Positions 1 through 7,619 of a stretch of 64,000 nucleotides of DNA are shown here, piece by piece. The stretch is from Kitasatospora humi. GTDB taxonomy: Bacteria > Actinomycetota > Actinomycetes > Streptomycetales > Streptomycetaceae. Where the stretch lies: assembly GCF_020907985.1 (NCBI RefSeq), contig NZ_JAJJPA010000004.1, positions 219,358-283,357 of the forward strand, written 5' to 3'. Position 1 is the stretch's first letter. Each line of letters begins with the position of its first letter. Under the pieces are notes generated by a model, which worked only from the letters and a program-made list of their open reading frames with translations, did no database searches and had not been told where the DNA came from. The position numbers and the translations under genes were made by a program.

Positions 1-87
1 GTTGGCGGTGCCGTCCTCGTTGCGCGAGCTGATCAGCACCACCGGAGTGCCGAAGTACAGCACCTTGAGCCCGGGCACGACGTGCAT
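1..87 (-). CDS. Flavin reductase family protein (N-terminal fragment, runs off the window)
   Basis: Only the first 29 residues are in the window. The reading frame starts at an ATG (complement of 85-87) and gives MHVVPGLKVLYFGTP followed by VVLISSRNEDGTAN. This is the characteristic first strand of actinobacterial flavin reductase-like FMN-binding proteins, in which 'ISSRNEDGTAN' precedes the FMN-binding segment. Members bind FMN and serve as NAD(P)H:flavin oxidoreductases or stand-alone flavoproteins. The rest of the gene lies to the left of position 1, so neither length nor cofactor residues can be checked. Family recognition is from the N-terminus only. Confidence 0.7.
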   Translation of the reverse strand, partial: MHVVPGLKVLYFGTPVVLISSRNEDGTAN

Positions 88-269
88 GTGTACACCTTTC
101 ACGGAGTGTGCGTCGGACGGACTCGCGATCGGAAGCGCGAGCCGTCAACGACTCTGCCCGGGGCGGTCGCACGCCGCTGGCGGTAATCGGACCCTGCGGT
201 CGCGCCGCCCTGCGCGCTACCTGAGCGCAACACTTCCCGTACTGGACCGCCGCTTCCCGGCACCCCACG

Positions 270-421
270 CAAACCCAGGCACCGCACCGCTACCTGCGCC
301 GGCGCAACGCCAACGCCCCGCCACCCCGACGTACTTGCCGCCCAACACAAGGAACGCGCCCGCCAACCGCAGCGAGAAGGGCATCCGCTGGGGCGGACGC
401 CCCCTCAACGCCGCAGCCTGA
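270..421 (+). pseudogene. Transposase C-terminal remnant with two frameshifts; only content of the 88-495 gap
   Basis: Three adjacent frames join into one transposase-like tail: HRYLRRRNANA (from about 285), then RHPDVLAAQHKERAR one frame over, then NRSEKGIRWGGRPL up to a TGA at 419-421. This 'YLRWRNANARHPDVLAAQRRERAR' type of ending is familiar from Streptomyces insertion-sequence transposases, although the exact IS family was not settled. The two frame changes at runs of C and the lack of any upstream catalytic domain mean it is dead. The gap 88-495 holds nothing else that I could support. It indicates past IS activity at this edge of the accessory stretch. Confidence 0.45.
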
Positions 422-495
422 CCCACCGCCAACCGCAGCTCCGGAGCGCCGAATGGGACAAGCCCTCACGAGAAGGACAGCGGCAGAGGGACGAC

Positions 496-873
496 TCAGG
501 AGGCGGACGGCCCGATCTCCCCCGCAAAGACGATGAACTGGTCGATGAGGCTCCGTCGCAGATGGACGACGTCCGTTCCCGCCAGGCGGGGACCTCCATC
601 CGGCGTGGTGAAGACCCACTGGTACCGGGCCCACTCGTCAGGCATGTCCACCGCCGAGCAGCGCACCATCGTGCCGGTCCCCGCCGGGTGGTGCCGGATG
701 TCCAGCACGAACCGCTCGACCGCTGCGATTCCTTCGCTGCGACCCAACGGTCCCCAGAAGACCACGTCTGAGGTCAGGGCCTGGGAGAGCAGGGCAGTCA
801 CATAGCTGTCGTCCGAGGCGTTGAACGCGGAGATGAAGGTGTCGATCGCAGAGCGTGCCGTCTCTTCCTGCAT
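496..873 (-). CDS. SnoaL-like / NTF2-fold protein
   Basis: The 125-residue product is of the length expected for the SnoaL-like NTF2 fold. It starts with the usual amphipathic helix (ARSAIDTFISAFNASDDSYV), followed by 'LTSDVVFWGPLGRSEGIAAVERFV' and a final strand with 'LRRSLIDQFIVFAGE'. The family includes polyketide cyclases, limonene epoxide hydrolases and many uncharacterised ligand-binding proteins. The sequence gives no basis for choosing among them, and the polyketide-cyclase Asp/His pair cannot be assigned with confidence. The start is the ATG at 873. It stands alone, divergent from the immunity-like gene to its right, so no pathway can be inferred from context. Confidence 0.7.
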   Translation of the reverse strand: MQEETARSAIDTFISAFNASDDSYVTALLSQALTSDVVFWGPLGRSEGIAAVERFVLDIRHHPAGTGTMVRCSAVDMPDEWARYQWVFTTPDGGPRLAGTDVVHLRRSLIDQFIVFAGEIGPSAS

Positions 874-968
874 GCCCCAGTAATACCAGCCATTGCGCGT
901 GTGCTCGTCCCGCGAGCCGCCTTTCGATCCCGGTGGACCATCCCGGTCACAGCCCTGGCTCGACCTTG

Positions 969-1517
969 ATGGGTGGCATGGCGTCGAAGTACGGTCGAAG
1001 GGTGATCCTTCCCAAGGACCGCGACCCGCGCTTCACCACCATCCGCCGCGGCGGCACGCTCACGGACCCCGACCACCGGCTCCTGGCCAGCTGGGCGGCC
1101 GCGTGCGCGGAGCACGTGCTGCACCTCTTCGAGTCCGTGCAACCGTCGGATCCCCGGCCCCGCCAGGCGATCGAGCAGATCCGGGCGTGGGCCCGCGGAG
1201 AGATCAGGATGTCTGAATCCCGCGCAGCGGGCGGCCACGCCATGGCGGCGGCAAGAGTGTTGAGCGGAGCGGCTCGCCATGCGGCGTTCGCTGCCGGCCA
1301 GGCCGCGGTGGTGGCGCACGTCGCCGCACACGAACTGGGTGCTGCGGCCTACGCGATCAAGGCTGTGCGTGCGGCGGCGCCCACGGGCGAGGCCGAAAGC
1401 GCGGGACGGCTCGAATGCCGCTGGCAGCGCGCACAGCTCCCGGCTGCGATTCGCGAACTCGTCCTGGACGACCAGCGTTTGCGCAACGAGATCTGCTGGT
1501 CGGTCTTCGACTGCTGA
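969..1517 (+). CDS. Putative immunity protein (Imm-5-like domain)
   Basis: The core reads RRGGTLTDPDHRLLASWAA, CAEHVLHLFE, then 'DPRPRQAIEQIRAWARGEI', 'ARHAAFAAGQAAVVAHVAAHELGAAAYA' and the ending 'LVLDDQRLRNEICWSVFDC'. This is the all-helical fold annotated as 'putative immunity protein' (Imm-5-like) in actinobacteria. I chose the ATG at 969, which gives 182 residues. An ATG three codons later (978) is equally possible, and the longer open frame to 855 has no family resemblance. No cognate toxin gene is adjacent: the neighbours are a SnoaL-like gene and a broken phosphotransferase. Its role as an antitoxin is family-level inference only. Confidence 0.65.
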   Translation: MGGMASKYGRRVILPKDRDPRFTTIRRGGTLTDPDHRLLASWAAACAEHVLHLFESVQPSDPRPRQAIEQIRAWARGEIRMSESRAAGGHAMAAARVLSGAARHAAFAAGQAAVVAHVAAHELGAAAYAIKAVRAAAPTGEAESAGRLECRWQRAQLPAAIRELVLDDQRLRNEICWSVFDC

Positions 1518-1843
1518 CGGGCCCCTGATCGTCGCGCGCGCCTCGCATCACCCACCGGGCTGCTCACGGAGCCGACGTCGGCTGGCGCTGGAGGAAGGGA
1601 CCCGATGGCGTCCGGTCAGGCGGGTGCTCGGTCGGGGCGTCTGTTGGCCACCAGCGCCGACAGCAGCCCCGGGAAACCGTTCATCTCGAAGAGCGGGCTC
1701 GCAGTCACCGGCCAACTCGCGGAGCAGACTGCGAAGTTGCATCCCGCCGACGGCTCGCATTAGCGAGCTCGTTCCGCCTGCCAGGTTCGGCCTGTTGCAG
1801 CGCGCCCGCGCGCGCCGGTGATCGAAGGGTCGCCAAGGGGGAG
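1518..1843. other. Gap without a convincing gene
   Basis: The 326 bases between the immunity-like gene and the phosphotransferase remnant contain no complete recognisable gene. One short minus-strand frame (GTG at 1708 to TGA at 1616) encodes 30 residues, VTASPLFEMNGFPGLL followed by SALVANRRPDRAPA. It has protein-like composition but no clear ribosome binding site and no family I recognise. I report it as a possible tail of a deleted gene rather than as a gene. The only other signal is the purine-rich GGGGGA just before the TTG at 1844. Confidence 0.4.
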
Positions 1844-2236
1844 TTGAAGTTCGAGCAGGACTTGGTGCGCGCGCTGCTGCGGGGCCGGCACCCGGACTTC
1901 GCGGACCTGGAACTGAGTGACGTCGACGGCGGCTGGGACAACCAGCAGTGGCGACTCGGTGAGGAGTTGGCCGTGCGCTTGCCGCGCACCGAGCGGGCTC
2001 CGACGCTGCTGCGCACGGAGCAGACCTGGTTGCCGGCGTTGGGCGAGCGCCTGCCGCTGCCGATCCCCACGCCGGTGCGCATCGGTCAACTGTCGAACCT
2101 GTTCGGGCACACCTGGTCGATCGCGCGCTGGGTCGACGGTGAGCCCGCCGATCGTGCGCCGATCACGCGCACCGAGTCGGCCGAGGCCCTCGCCGGGTCT
2201 CTGCGGGCGCTGCACCAACAGGCGCCGGCTGAGCGT
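1844..2236 (+). pseudogene. Aminoglycoside phosphotransferase family protein, truncated after the N-terminal lobe
   Basis: From a TTG start with GGGGGA upstream the frame gives MKFEQDLVRALLRG, then 'LSDVDGGWDNQQWRLGEELAVRLPR', 'LLRTEQTWLPALGERLPLPIPTPVRIG' and 'WSIARWVDGEPAD...ALAGSLRALHQQAPAE'. That is the ATP-binding N-lobe and linker of the APH/ChoK kinase-like family, including the Lys-equivalent 'AVRLPR' strand. At about 2236 the similarity stops abruptly: there is no catalytic HGDLHxxN loop or DFG/DFAD motif. The sequence that follows belongs to a decayed gene on the other strand, so the gene was cut by a deletion or rearrangement. No residual activity is expected. Confidence 0.7.
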
Positions 2237-2475
2237 GCCCGTTCTCCTTCCAGAAAGCCTCCATCGCGGGCCGGCTCGAAAGTTCCAGGCAGTCCGCTTC
2301 CTCCGCCCCGGGATTGACTTCCCACCGCCATTCCGGGCCGAACGACATAGGGCTGGGCGGCAGTTGAAGGAGAGCGCGGGCCACCTTGCGCGCTGGGCCT
2401 CAATGAACCGGACGACCCGCTCCCTGAACGAGGAAACGCGCAGGGAGCAGTTGGTGTAGAAGCCCGTGATCTCCG
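2236..2475 (-). pseudogene. Decayed small gene of unknown family
   Basis: Reading leftward from about 2475, one frame gives SSAEITGFYTNCSLRVSSFR and ERVVRFIEAQRARWPAL. A neighbouring frame continues with LPPSPMSFGPEWRWEVNPG and 'EEADCLELSSRPAMEAFWKENGHAQ'. The two halves look like one continuous protein broken by a single frameshift near 2375. The end abuts the truncated phosphotransferase at about 2236, so this is the other side of the same rearrangement junction. I do not recognise the family. The case rests on protein-like composition (Trp, Phe and acidic residues unlike GC-shadow frames), not on a domain match. Confidence 0.35.
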
Positions 2476-2493
2476 CCGAACTCCTATTCTCCG

Positions 2494-3141
2494 TCAGATG
2501 ATCCGCGATTCGTCACCGTCGATCAGGAGGACCTGTCCGTCGCGCAGGGTGCGGTGCGGGACACCGTCCGACCGGTACCGCTCGGCGACTCGCCCGCAGA
2601 GTCCCGTCTCGGGGTGCCCGGGGGAGTCGACGTGCGGGACGAAGGCGTGGTCGAGGATCCCCAGCCCGTCCCACACCGGTTCGTCACCCCACGCCTCGGT
2701 AACACTCTGCGGGTTGTCGCAGAGCTCCAGTCCGCGCAGGCTCGGGGCCAGCACGCAGGGGCCGGCGCTGTATCCCGCGTAGACGATCGTGTCCTCGCGA
2801 AGACGCCCGGTCAGCGCGGTGTCAGCCCCACTCCGAGCCATTGCGTAGCGCAGCACGAAAGCGTTCCCGCCGCGGACCCAGACGGCCGGAAACGCCGCGA
2901 GTGCGGTTGCGACCTCGCTCCCCGGCCGGTCGAAGTATTCCCGGAGGTCAACCTCCCGAGGCCGGAAGCCCAGCTCGCGCAGGGCCCCCGTTTCGAGCTC
3001 GACACCCACCCGCCGGACCTCAGCAGGCGCGGCGTCCATGGCATTGGCGATCACGGCGATCTCACCGGCCTCCACCCGGAGGAGCTCGAGCAGCCGGTCT
3101 GGGCGGTCACCGATACGGAAAGACGACAAGTACAGGCGCAC
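2494..3141 (-). CDS. Peptidase E-like (S51 family, class I glutamine amidotransferase-like fold)
   Basis: The product has 215 residues, close to the usual 200-230 of the S51 dipeptidase family. It begins MRLYLSSFRIGDRPDRLLEL and includes 'WVRGGNAFVLRYAM' and the nucleophile elbow YAGYSAGPCV, whose Ser is the expected catalytic residue. 'HAFVPHVDSPGHPE' supplies the His. It ends with the typical 'LRDGQVLLIDGDE' hairpin. Family members hydrolyse Asp-X dipeptides; related proteins act in cyanophycin turnover or are uncharacterised. The gene stands alone between two decayed loci, and nothing nearby points to a specific substrate. Confidence 0.8.
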   Translation of the reverse strand: MRLYLSSFRIGDRPDRLLELLRVEAGEIAVIANAMDAAPAEVRRVGVELETGALRELGFRPREVDLREYFDRPGSEVATALAAFPAVWVRGGNAFVLRYAMARSGADTALTGRLREDTIVYAGYSAGPCVLAPSLRGLELCDNPQSVTEAWGDEPVWDGLGILDHAFVPHVDSPGHPETGLCGRVAERYRSDGVPHRTLRDGQVLLIDGDESRII

Positions 3142-3273
3142 TGTCGGACCTTAGCGCGCTGCCCGGGCCGCAGCTGCGCCGCGAATGCGCCGGAAGGCAC
3201 CGGCGATGTCGGCGATGTCATCGTCGAAGCGCGACCGAGCGTGGATCCGCACGCCGCATGCCGAATCGAACTC

Positions 3274-3559
3274 TCACAGAACCAGCCGGGCAGCGCAGCC
3301 CGGGCAGTTCCTCAGCCACCACTGGTCGGTCGGCAGCGCCGGGACGCCTCCAGGGCCAGCACCTGTTGCACGGTCAGGTCGAGCCGGGCGACCGCTTCAC
3401 GCACGCCGACCGTCTGCGGATCCGCCCGCTCCGATGTCGGCTCCTCGAGGATCCGGGCGAGCCACTGTGCACGGTCAGGTCGTCGAGGTAGTCCTCGAGG
3501 TCCCAGGTGTGGCCCGCCGCGCGACCCACGGCCCACGGCGGAGCGCTGCCATCGCTCAT
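3274..3559 (-). pseudogene. Small conserved-type gene with two frameshifts
   Basis: An ATG at 3559 gives MSDGSAPPWAVGRAAGHTWD and 'LEDYLDDLTV'. The reading then has to change frame near 3470 to continue as QWLARILEEPTSERADPQ, 'TVGVREAVARLDLTVQQVLALEASRR'. A further change near 3320 gives 'LPTDQWWLRNCPGCAARLVL' and a stop at 3274. The restored product would be about 95 residues with a single CxxC near the end. Each segment is protein-like and joins logically, which argues for a recently broken gene, but sequencing errors would look the same. No function is assignable. Confidence 0.45.
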
Positions 3560-3632
3560 CGGTCTGCAACATGGTTCCGCTGTCCGCTGCTGTGCCCTCC
3601 TTTCGGGTTGTTTCAGGGTTCGCGGGACTGCG

Positions 3633-3668
3633 GCTGAGTGGCCGGATGGCCAGGCCCGGCCACTCAGC
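3633..3668 (-). terminator. Terminator of the MerR gene
   Basis: GCTGAGTGGCCGG (3633-3645) pairs perfectly with CCGGCCACTCAGC (3656-3668) across a 10-base loop. It lies 12 bases beyond the stop of the MerR gene on the minus strand. A long GC stem without a U-run is normal for this group. Confidence 0.75.
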
Positions 3669-3680
3669 GCGCGATCGCGG

Positions 3681-4502
3681 TCAGGCCCTGGTCACCGGTG
3701 CCTGGAGTTCCGTCACCCAGTCGTCACGGTTCTCCGGGCACTCCAGGCTGATCTCCCGGGGGTAGCCGACGGAACGGTAGCCGTTGCCGTCGATCCAGCG
3801 CGCCAGCGTTTGGGCGGTGGGCAGCACGCTGTCCATCGAGCCGCGGTGCACGATGGTCGCCGCCTGCTCGAGAGGCGGCAGGTCGAGCACCCGGAAGGCA
3901 CCGTCCTGGAGGTCAGCGGAGACCTGGACGGCAGCGTGAACGCTGATCCGGCCGTCGCCCTCCGGGGCGTCCTCGTAGTAGGCGACGCCGGGGCCCGTCG
4001 CAGGGACACCCGCCGCGGCCAGGAGCCGGAAGAGCTCGTCGTAGAGCGGCCCGATGACGGGCCCGATGTCCTCGGGCCCGAAACTCGCGGCCGTCGCGGT
4101 CAGCTCCGCCACCCGGACGGCTGGGATGCTCTTGATGACGACGTCGTTCGTGGGCATGTGCCCCTCGCTCTCGATTGCTCGGAGTCTTGCCTCGACCTGC
4201 ACCAGCCGCAGCGCCGCCGCGGTCATCGCGCTCTCCAGCTCGGCCCGCCGCAGCCGCAGCATGCCGCGCAGTTCCTCGGGGGCGATCTTCTCCTCCACGA
4301 TGTCCCGCACCTGCTGGAGGGTGAAGCCGAGGTCCTTGAGCGCGATGACGCGGTTGAGCTGGGCGAGTTGGGCGGCGGCGTAGTAGCGGTAGCCGGTGGC
4401 GGGGTCGACATGGGCAGGTCGCAGCAACCCGGTCGCGTCGTAGTGACGCAGCATCCGGATCGAGACGCGGCCGTGCCGGGCGAAGTCTCCGATGGTGAAC
4501 AT
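3681..4502 (-). CDS. MerR-family regulator with GyrI-like effector-binding domain
   Basis: The N-terminus is a MerR winged helix: MFTIGDFARHGRVSIRMLRH, 'YDATGLLRPAHVDPATGYRYY' and 'LGFTLQQVRDIVEE'. A dimerising coiled coil (about 75-115) follows, then a C-terminal GyrI-like domain with 'IKSIPAVRVAEL' and 'VLDLPPLEQAATIVHRGSMD'. This is the BmrR/TipA-like architecture, which senses small hydrophobic or cationic ligands and activates transcription by untwisting an over-long promoter spacer. I use the ATG at 4502 (273 residues); the frame extends nine codons further without resembling the family. The usual partner, an efflux gene, is not next to it, so the regulated target is unknown. Confidence 0.85.
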   Translation of the reverse strand: MFTIGDFARHGRVSIRMLRHYDATGLLRPAHVDPATGYRYYAAAQLAQLNRVIALKDLGFTLQQVRDIVEEKIAPEELRGMLRLRRAELESAMTAAALRLVQVEARLRAIESEGHMPTNDVVIKSIPAVRVAELTATAASFGPEDIGPVIGPLYDELFRLLAAAGVPATGPGVAYYEDAPEGDGRISVHAAVQVSADLQDGAFRVLDLPPLEQAATIVHRGSMDSVLPTAQTLARWIDGNGYRSVGYPREISLECPENRDDWVTELQAPVTRA

Positions 4503-4683
4503 GATGGCTCCGAGTTCAGCGCCTGACACGGTGTGAGGGTCAAGAAGCTATTGATGGGCGCGGCCGAGGGAGCCGTCGCGATCCCTCCGCCCCGAGCAGT
4601 CGGCCAGGCTTGCCCGGTTGTCGGCCGCGACCACCGGAGTCCCGTCGGTCCGGGCACGACGGTCGCCGCCCTACCCTGGAGGG

Positions 4684-4896
4684 GTGACCGAGCAGCCCAG
4701 CACCCCCGACCAGCCGGCCGACGACGACGAGCAGACCGCAGCCGGGAAGCCCGAGCCCGCCGCTGCGAAGATCGTCTTCGGGGACCCCTTCGACCGGCAG
4801 ACCAGCGACGACACCGACGCGGCATGGGGGGAGTCTTCGGGGGCCCGGGGCCTGGACTGGTACCTGAGCCAGCGCCCGCCGCACCACGGCGGCTGA
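4684..4896 (+). CDS. Small conserved hypothetical protein
   Basis: A GTG preceded by GGAGGGG starts a 70-residue acidic protein: VTEQPSTPDQPADDDEQTA, then 'KIVFGDPFDRQTSDDTDAAW' and the ending 'GLDWYLSQRPPHHGG'. The pattern of a disordered acidic head and a short tail with DWYL is conserved among Streptomyces small proteins of unknown function. There is no membrane segment or metal site. The last codons (HHGG and the TGA) form the first unit of a tandem repeat that continues downstream, so the C-terminus may have been altered by repeat expansion. Function unknown. Confidence 0.65.
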   Translation: MTEQPSTPDQPADDDEQTAAGKPEPAAAKIVFGDPFDRQTSDDTDAAWGESSGARGLDWYLSQRPPHHGG

Positions 4897-4975
4897 GCGC
4901 GCACCACGGCGGCTGAGCGCGCATCACGCGGGGCAGCACGCATCACGCGAGGCAGCGCGCATCACGAGAGGTCAC
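4881..4975. repeat. Tandem repeat, five units of 19-20 bp, first unit containing a stop codon
   Basis: Two identical 20-bp units (4881-4900 and 4901-4920) contain CACCACGGCGGCTGA, the end of the preceding gene. Three diverged units starting GCATCACG follow at 4921, 4940 and 4959. The array fills the gap to the convergent gene that ends at 4972. Confidence 0.85.
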
Positions 4976-5265
4976 GGCGGTCGCGCCGGGCAGTCGGTAC
5001 GGACCGAGAAGTACTGCAGCTGGCGAGGTGCCAGCGCGGCCAGCGGGAGGGAGCCCGTGGCCAGCGCGGCCGTCGCGCAGACGACCAGGCCGGTGAGCAT
5101 CGCGCCGGGGCGGTAGCAGGCCACCTGGCGCAGGCGGTGGCGACCGCCGCCGCCCCGGCGGATCGGGCGGAAGTCGGGCACCGGGCGGCGCGGCGGCAGC
5201 GGGGCGGGCTCGGGGGCGGGCGGCCGGTGGGTCCGGCGGTGGCGGGGAGTGGTCGATCCGGTCAT
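4972..5265 (-). CDS. Small hypothetical protein with one membrane segment
   Basis: The frame from the ATG at 5265 gives 97 residues: a basic Pro/Arg-rich head (MTGSTTPRHRRTHRPP, then RPIRRGGGGRHRLRQ) and one hydrophobic stretch, MLTGLVVCATAALATGSLPL. It ends soon after with RTDCPARPP. In related genomes the slot after fmdB holds a SAF-domain/CpaB-like envelope protein with a similar basic head and TM. This product stops just where such a domain would begin, so it may be a shortened version. That idea is inference from gene order. No function is assigned. Confidence 0.5.
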   Translation of the reverse strand: MTGSTTPRHRRTHRPPAPEPAPLPPRRPVPDFRPIRRGGGGRHRLRQVACYRPGAMLTGLVVCATAALATGSLPLAALAPRQLQYFSVRTDCPARPP

Positions 5266-5526
5266 GGGACCAGGTTCGGCGTGCCCCGGGCCAGTCGGTA
5301 GCGGCACCCCGCAGCCTGTGGACAACCCCGGGCCTGTGGACAACCCGGAACGCCCGCCAGGAGCCGCCAGGAGCCGTCAGCAGCCATCAGGAGCGACCAG
5401 GCCCAAGGACGCCGGCCCGTCCCGGTGGGACGCGTGCGGCCCCGACGATGAGTGCGGCGCCGTCGACGCCCACCGCGCCCACCGCGCCCACCGCGCCGAC
5501 AAGGGCCGTCAGGCCCCCGGGCGCGA

Positions 5527-5560
5527 CGAAGGCCTCCCGGGCAGTCCCGGGAGGCCTTCG
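5527..5560 (-). terminator. Terminator after fmdB-like gene
   Basis: CGAAGGCCTCCCGGG (5527-5541) and CCCGGGAGGCCTTCG (5546-5560) form a perfect 15-bp stem with a CAGT loop. It lies 14 bases past the stop of the FmdB gene on the minus strand. Confidence 0.85.
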
Positions 5561-5574
5561 GAAAGCGTGGAGCG

Positions 5575-5904
5575 TCAGCCGGCCGACGAGGACGCCGAGG
5601 CGGTCGACGCGGCGCCCGCGCTGCTGGAGCTCGACGAGGAGGACGGCGACGACGACGAGGACGACGAGGACGACGACGAGGAGTCGCCGGACGACGACGT
5701 CGACGACGACACCGAGCTGCTCGACGAGGAGCGGCTGTCCGTCCGGTAGAAGCCCGAGCCCTTGAAGACGACGCCCACCGCCGAGAAGACCTTGCGCAGG
5801 CGGCCCTGGCAGTTCGGGCAGACGGTCAGAGCCTCGTCGGTGAACTTCTGCACCACCTCAAGGCCGTTGCCGCACTCGGTGCACTGGTACTGGTACGTGG
5901 GCAC
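5575..5904 (-). CDS. FmdB-family zinc ribbon protein with poly-serine tail
   Basis: From the GTG at 5904 (GGAGGAAG upstream) the protein reads VPTYQYQCTECGNGLEVVQK and 'FTDEALTVCPNCQGRLRKVFSAVGVVFKGSGFYRTDSR'. This is the canonical FmdB/CxxC zinc ribbon with two Cys pairs (CTEC, CPNC) and the conserved 'VVFKGSGFY'. The following ~50 residues are almost entirely Ser, broken by a few Thr, Gly, Asp, Ala and Pro. Orthologues in this group usually end in a shorter Ser/Lys-rich tail. FmdB proteins are small putative regulators named from a formamidase operon; the cellular role here is unknown. A strong terminator follows. Confidence 0.85.
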   Translation of the reverse strand: MPTYQYQCTECGNGLEVVQKFTDEALTVCPNCQGRLRKVFSAVGVVFKGSGFYRTDSRSSSSSSVSSSTSSSGDSSSSSSSSSSSSPSSSSSSSSAGAASTASASSSAG

Positions 5905-6046
5905 TGTGTCTTCCTCCTGGCACTCTCGCCTGATGAGTGCTAACGACGGTCCATGATGCGGCATTCCGCAGGATCAGTCCAGTGTGGCCGGCCCGGCGCG
6001 GCCTGCCACGTGCGTTCGACGCCCGGTCACGGCCACCGGTGCCCGG

Positions 6047-7345
6047 TCACCCGGCCGCCGGCTCCGCCACCGGGGCAGCCGCTTCGCCGCCCCTGGCAAC
6101 GGTACGGCTCGCCGCGCCCGGACCCGTCAGGAGCCGCCGCAACGTGACCAGCGCCACCAGCCCGGCACCCGCCCCGGCCACCGGCACCAGGAAGCCCAGC
6201 GACGGCCCGCCCAGGTCGATCAGCTGGCCGGCCACCGTGGAGCCGACCGCCAGGCCGAGGCCGATCGCCCCGGTCAGCCAGGTGAACGCCTCCGTCTTGG
6301 CGCCGTCCGCGACCAGCGCCTCCACCAGCGTGTAGCCGGTGATCAGGGTCGGCGCGATCGCCAGACCGCAGAACAGCCCGGCGATCGTCAGCGCGGTCAG
6401 GTCGGGCATCGCCCAGAGCGTCGAGCAGCCCAGCACCAGCAGGCCGTAGCCGGCCAGCATCCGCTGCTGCGGGGAGCGCCGCCAGGCGATCAGGCCGTAG
6501 AGCACTCCGGCGGTCATCGAGCCGCCGGCGAAGACGCCGTAGACGACGCCGCTGAGGTCGCCCTGTCCGACGTGCTCGGCGAAGGCGGTGACCGAGACCT
6601 GCATGGCGCCGAAGACCGAGCCGACGCCCAGGAAGGCGCCGACCAGCAGCCGCACGCCCGGCGAGGCCAGCGCGGACACCCGCTGCGCCCCGGGCTCGGG
6701 CAGGTGCCGGGTCGGCGCGGTGGCCCGCTGGGCGGCGAAGAGCAGCCCGCCGAGCACGGTCAGCACGGCCTCCGCGACCAGTGCGGCGGCCGGGGCGACG
6801 GTGGTGGCGATGGCGCCGGCCAGCACCGGGCCGACCACGAAGGTGAACTCGTCGGTGACCGACTCGAAGGCGAAGGCGGTGGTCAGGTAGACCGGACGGT
6901 CGGCCAGTTTGGTCACCCACCGGGCCCGGACCATCGCGCCGATCTGCGGCACCGTGGCACCGGCCGGCGCGGCGGCCGGGAAGAGCGTCCAGACCGGCGC
7001 GTGGCCCAGTGCCAGGGCGATCAGCGCACCGACCGAGACGGCGTGCACCAGCACCACCGGCACCAGCACGGCGGCCTGGCCGAGCCGGTCGGCGAGCCGG
7101 CCGGTCTGCGGGCCGACCAGCGCCTGCGCGGTGGCGGCGGTGGCCGCGACGGCACCGGCGATGCCGTAGGAGCCGTTGGTGTCGAGCACCAGCAGCACGA
7201 TGCCCAGGCTGAGCATCGCGTAGGGGAGCCGGGCCACGAAGGCGGGGAGCAGGAACGTCCAGGCACCGGGGGTGCGCAGCAGTGCGGTGTAGCCCACGCG
7301 GGTGGGGGCTTCGGTGGTGTCGTCGACCGTTGGGCGGGCCGCCAC
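6047..7345 (-). CDS. MFS transporter
   Basis: About twelve hydrophobic segments are visible in 432 residues, starting with 'YTALLRTPGAWTFLLPAFVARLPYAML'. The cytoplasmic loop between segments 2 and 3 has 'LVGPQTGRLADRLGQ', the major facilitator signature GRLADRxG. Later segments include 'EAFTWLTGAIGLGLAVGSTVAGQLID'. This matches drug/solute exporters of the DHA type. The start is the GTG at 7345 behind AGGAAGG; an open frame extends 86 codons further but is not membrane-protein-like. A stem-loop sits in the leader 50-100 bases upstream. Substrate unknown. Confidence 0.85.
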   Translation of the reverse strand: MAARPTVDDTTEAPTRVGYTALLRTPGAWTFLLPAFVARLPYAMLSLGIVLLVLDTNGSYGIAGAVAATAATAQALVGPQTGRLADRLGQAAVLVPVVLVHAVSVGALIALALGHAPVWTLFPAAAPAGATVPQIGAMVRARWVTKLADRPVYLTTAFAFESVTDEFTFVVGPVLAGAIATTVAPAAALVAEAVLTVLGGLLFAAQRATAPTRHLPEPGAQRVSALASPGVRLLVGAFLGVGSVFGAMQVSVTAFAEHVGQGDLSGVVYGVFAGGSMTAGVLYGLIAWRRSPQQRMLAGYGLLVLGCSTLWAMPDLTALTIAGLFCGLAIAPTLITGYTLVEALVADGAKTEAFTWLTGAIGLGLAVGSTVAGQLIDLGGPSLGFLVPVAGAGAGLVALVTLRRLLTGPGAASRTVARGGEAAAPVAEPAAG

Positions 7346-7395
7346 GGTCGGTCCTTCCTGCTGCCTGGTAGCGACCGCCGGGGCGGCGGAAAGCG

Positions 7396-7444
7396 AAAAC
7401 CCCGACGGCGCCGAGAGTCGTCCTCTCGTGCGTCGACCGGGGTT
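7396..7444 (-). promoter_or_regulatory. Stem-loop in the leader of the MFS gene, possible attenuator
   Basis: Three nested pairings are visible. AACCCC (7398-7403) pairs with GGGGTT (7439-7444), GACG (7404-7407) with CGTC (7431-7434), and GAGAG (7413-7417) with CTCTC (7423-7427). Read in the direction of the MFS gene, the stem ends in GGGGTTTTCGCTTT, resembling an intrinsic terminator. It lies 50 bases before the start codon, so it could terminate the leader transcript conditionally. No ligand class is recognised. Confidence 0.45.
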
Positions 7445-7619
7445 GATACCGGGTCCGAGCCGCGGCCCTCCGACGAGGGCCGCACGCCCCGAGAAGGGGG
7501 GCCGCCGGACCGCGGCCGCCGAGCGGTCGCGCCAACTCTGCATCAGGCAGAAAGTTGCGGGTGGATCTGGTAGTACGTCCGGCCCATGGTACGGGACCGT
7601 CAACCGGTGCCGGGAAGGA

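Noticed and set aside
1616..1708. 30-residue minus-strand ORF
   Set aside because: Protein-like but with no ribosome binding site and no recognised family; mentioned under the gap entry only.
5440..5749. Acidic Asp/Glu-rich plus-strand ORF opposite fmdB
   Set aside because: It is the complement of the poly-serine codons of the FmdB gene; no start signal and no conservation expected.
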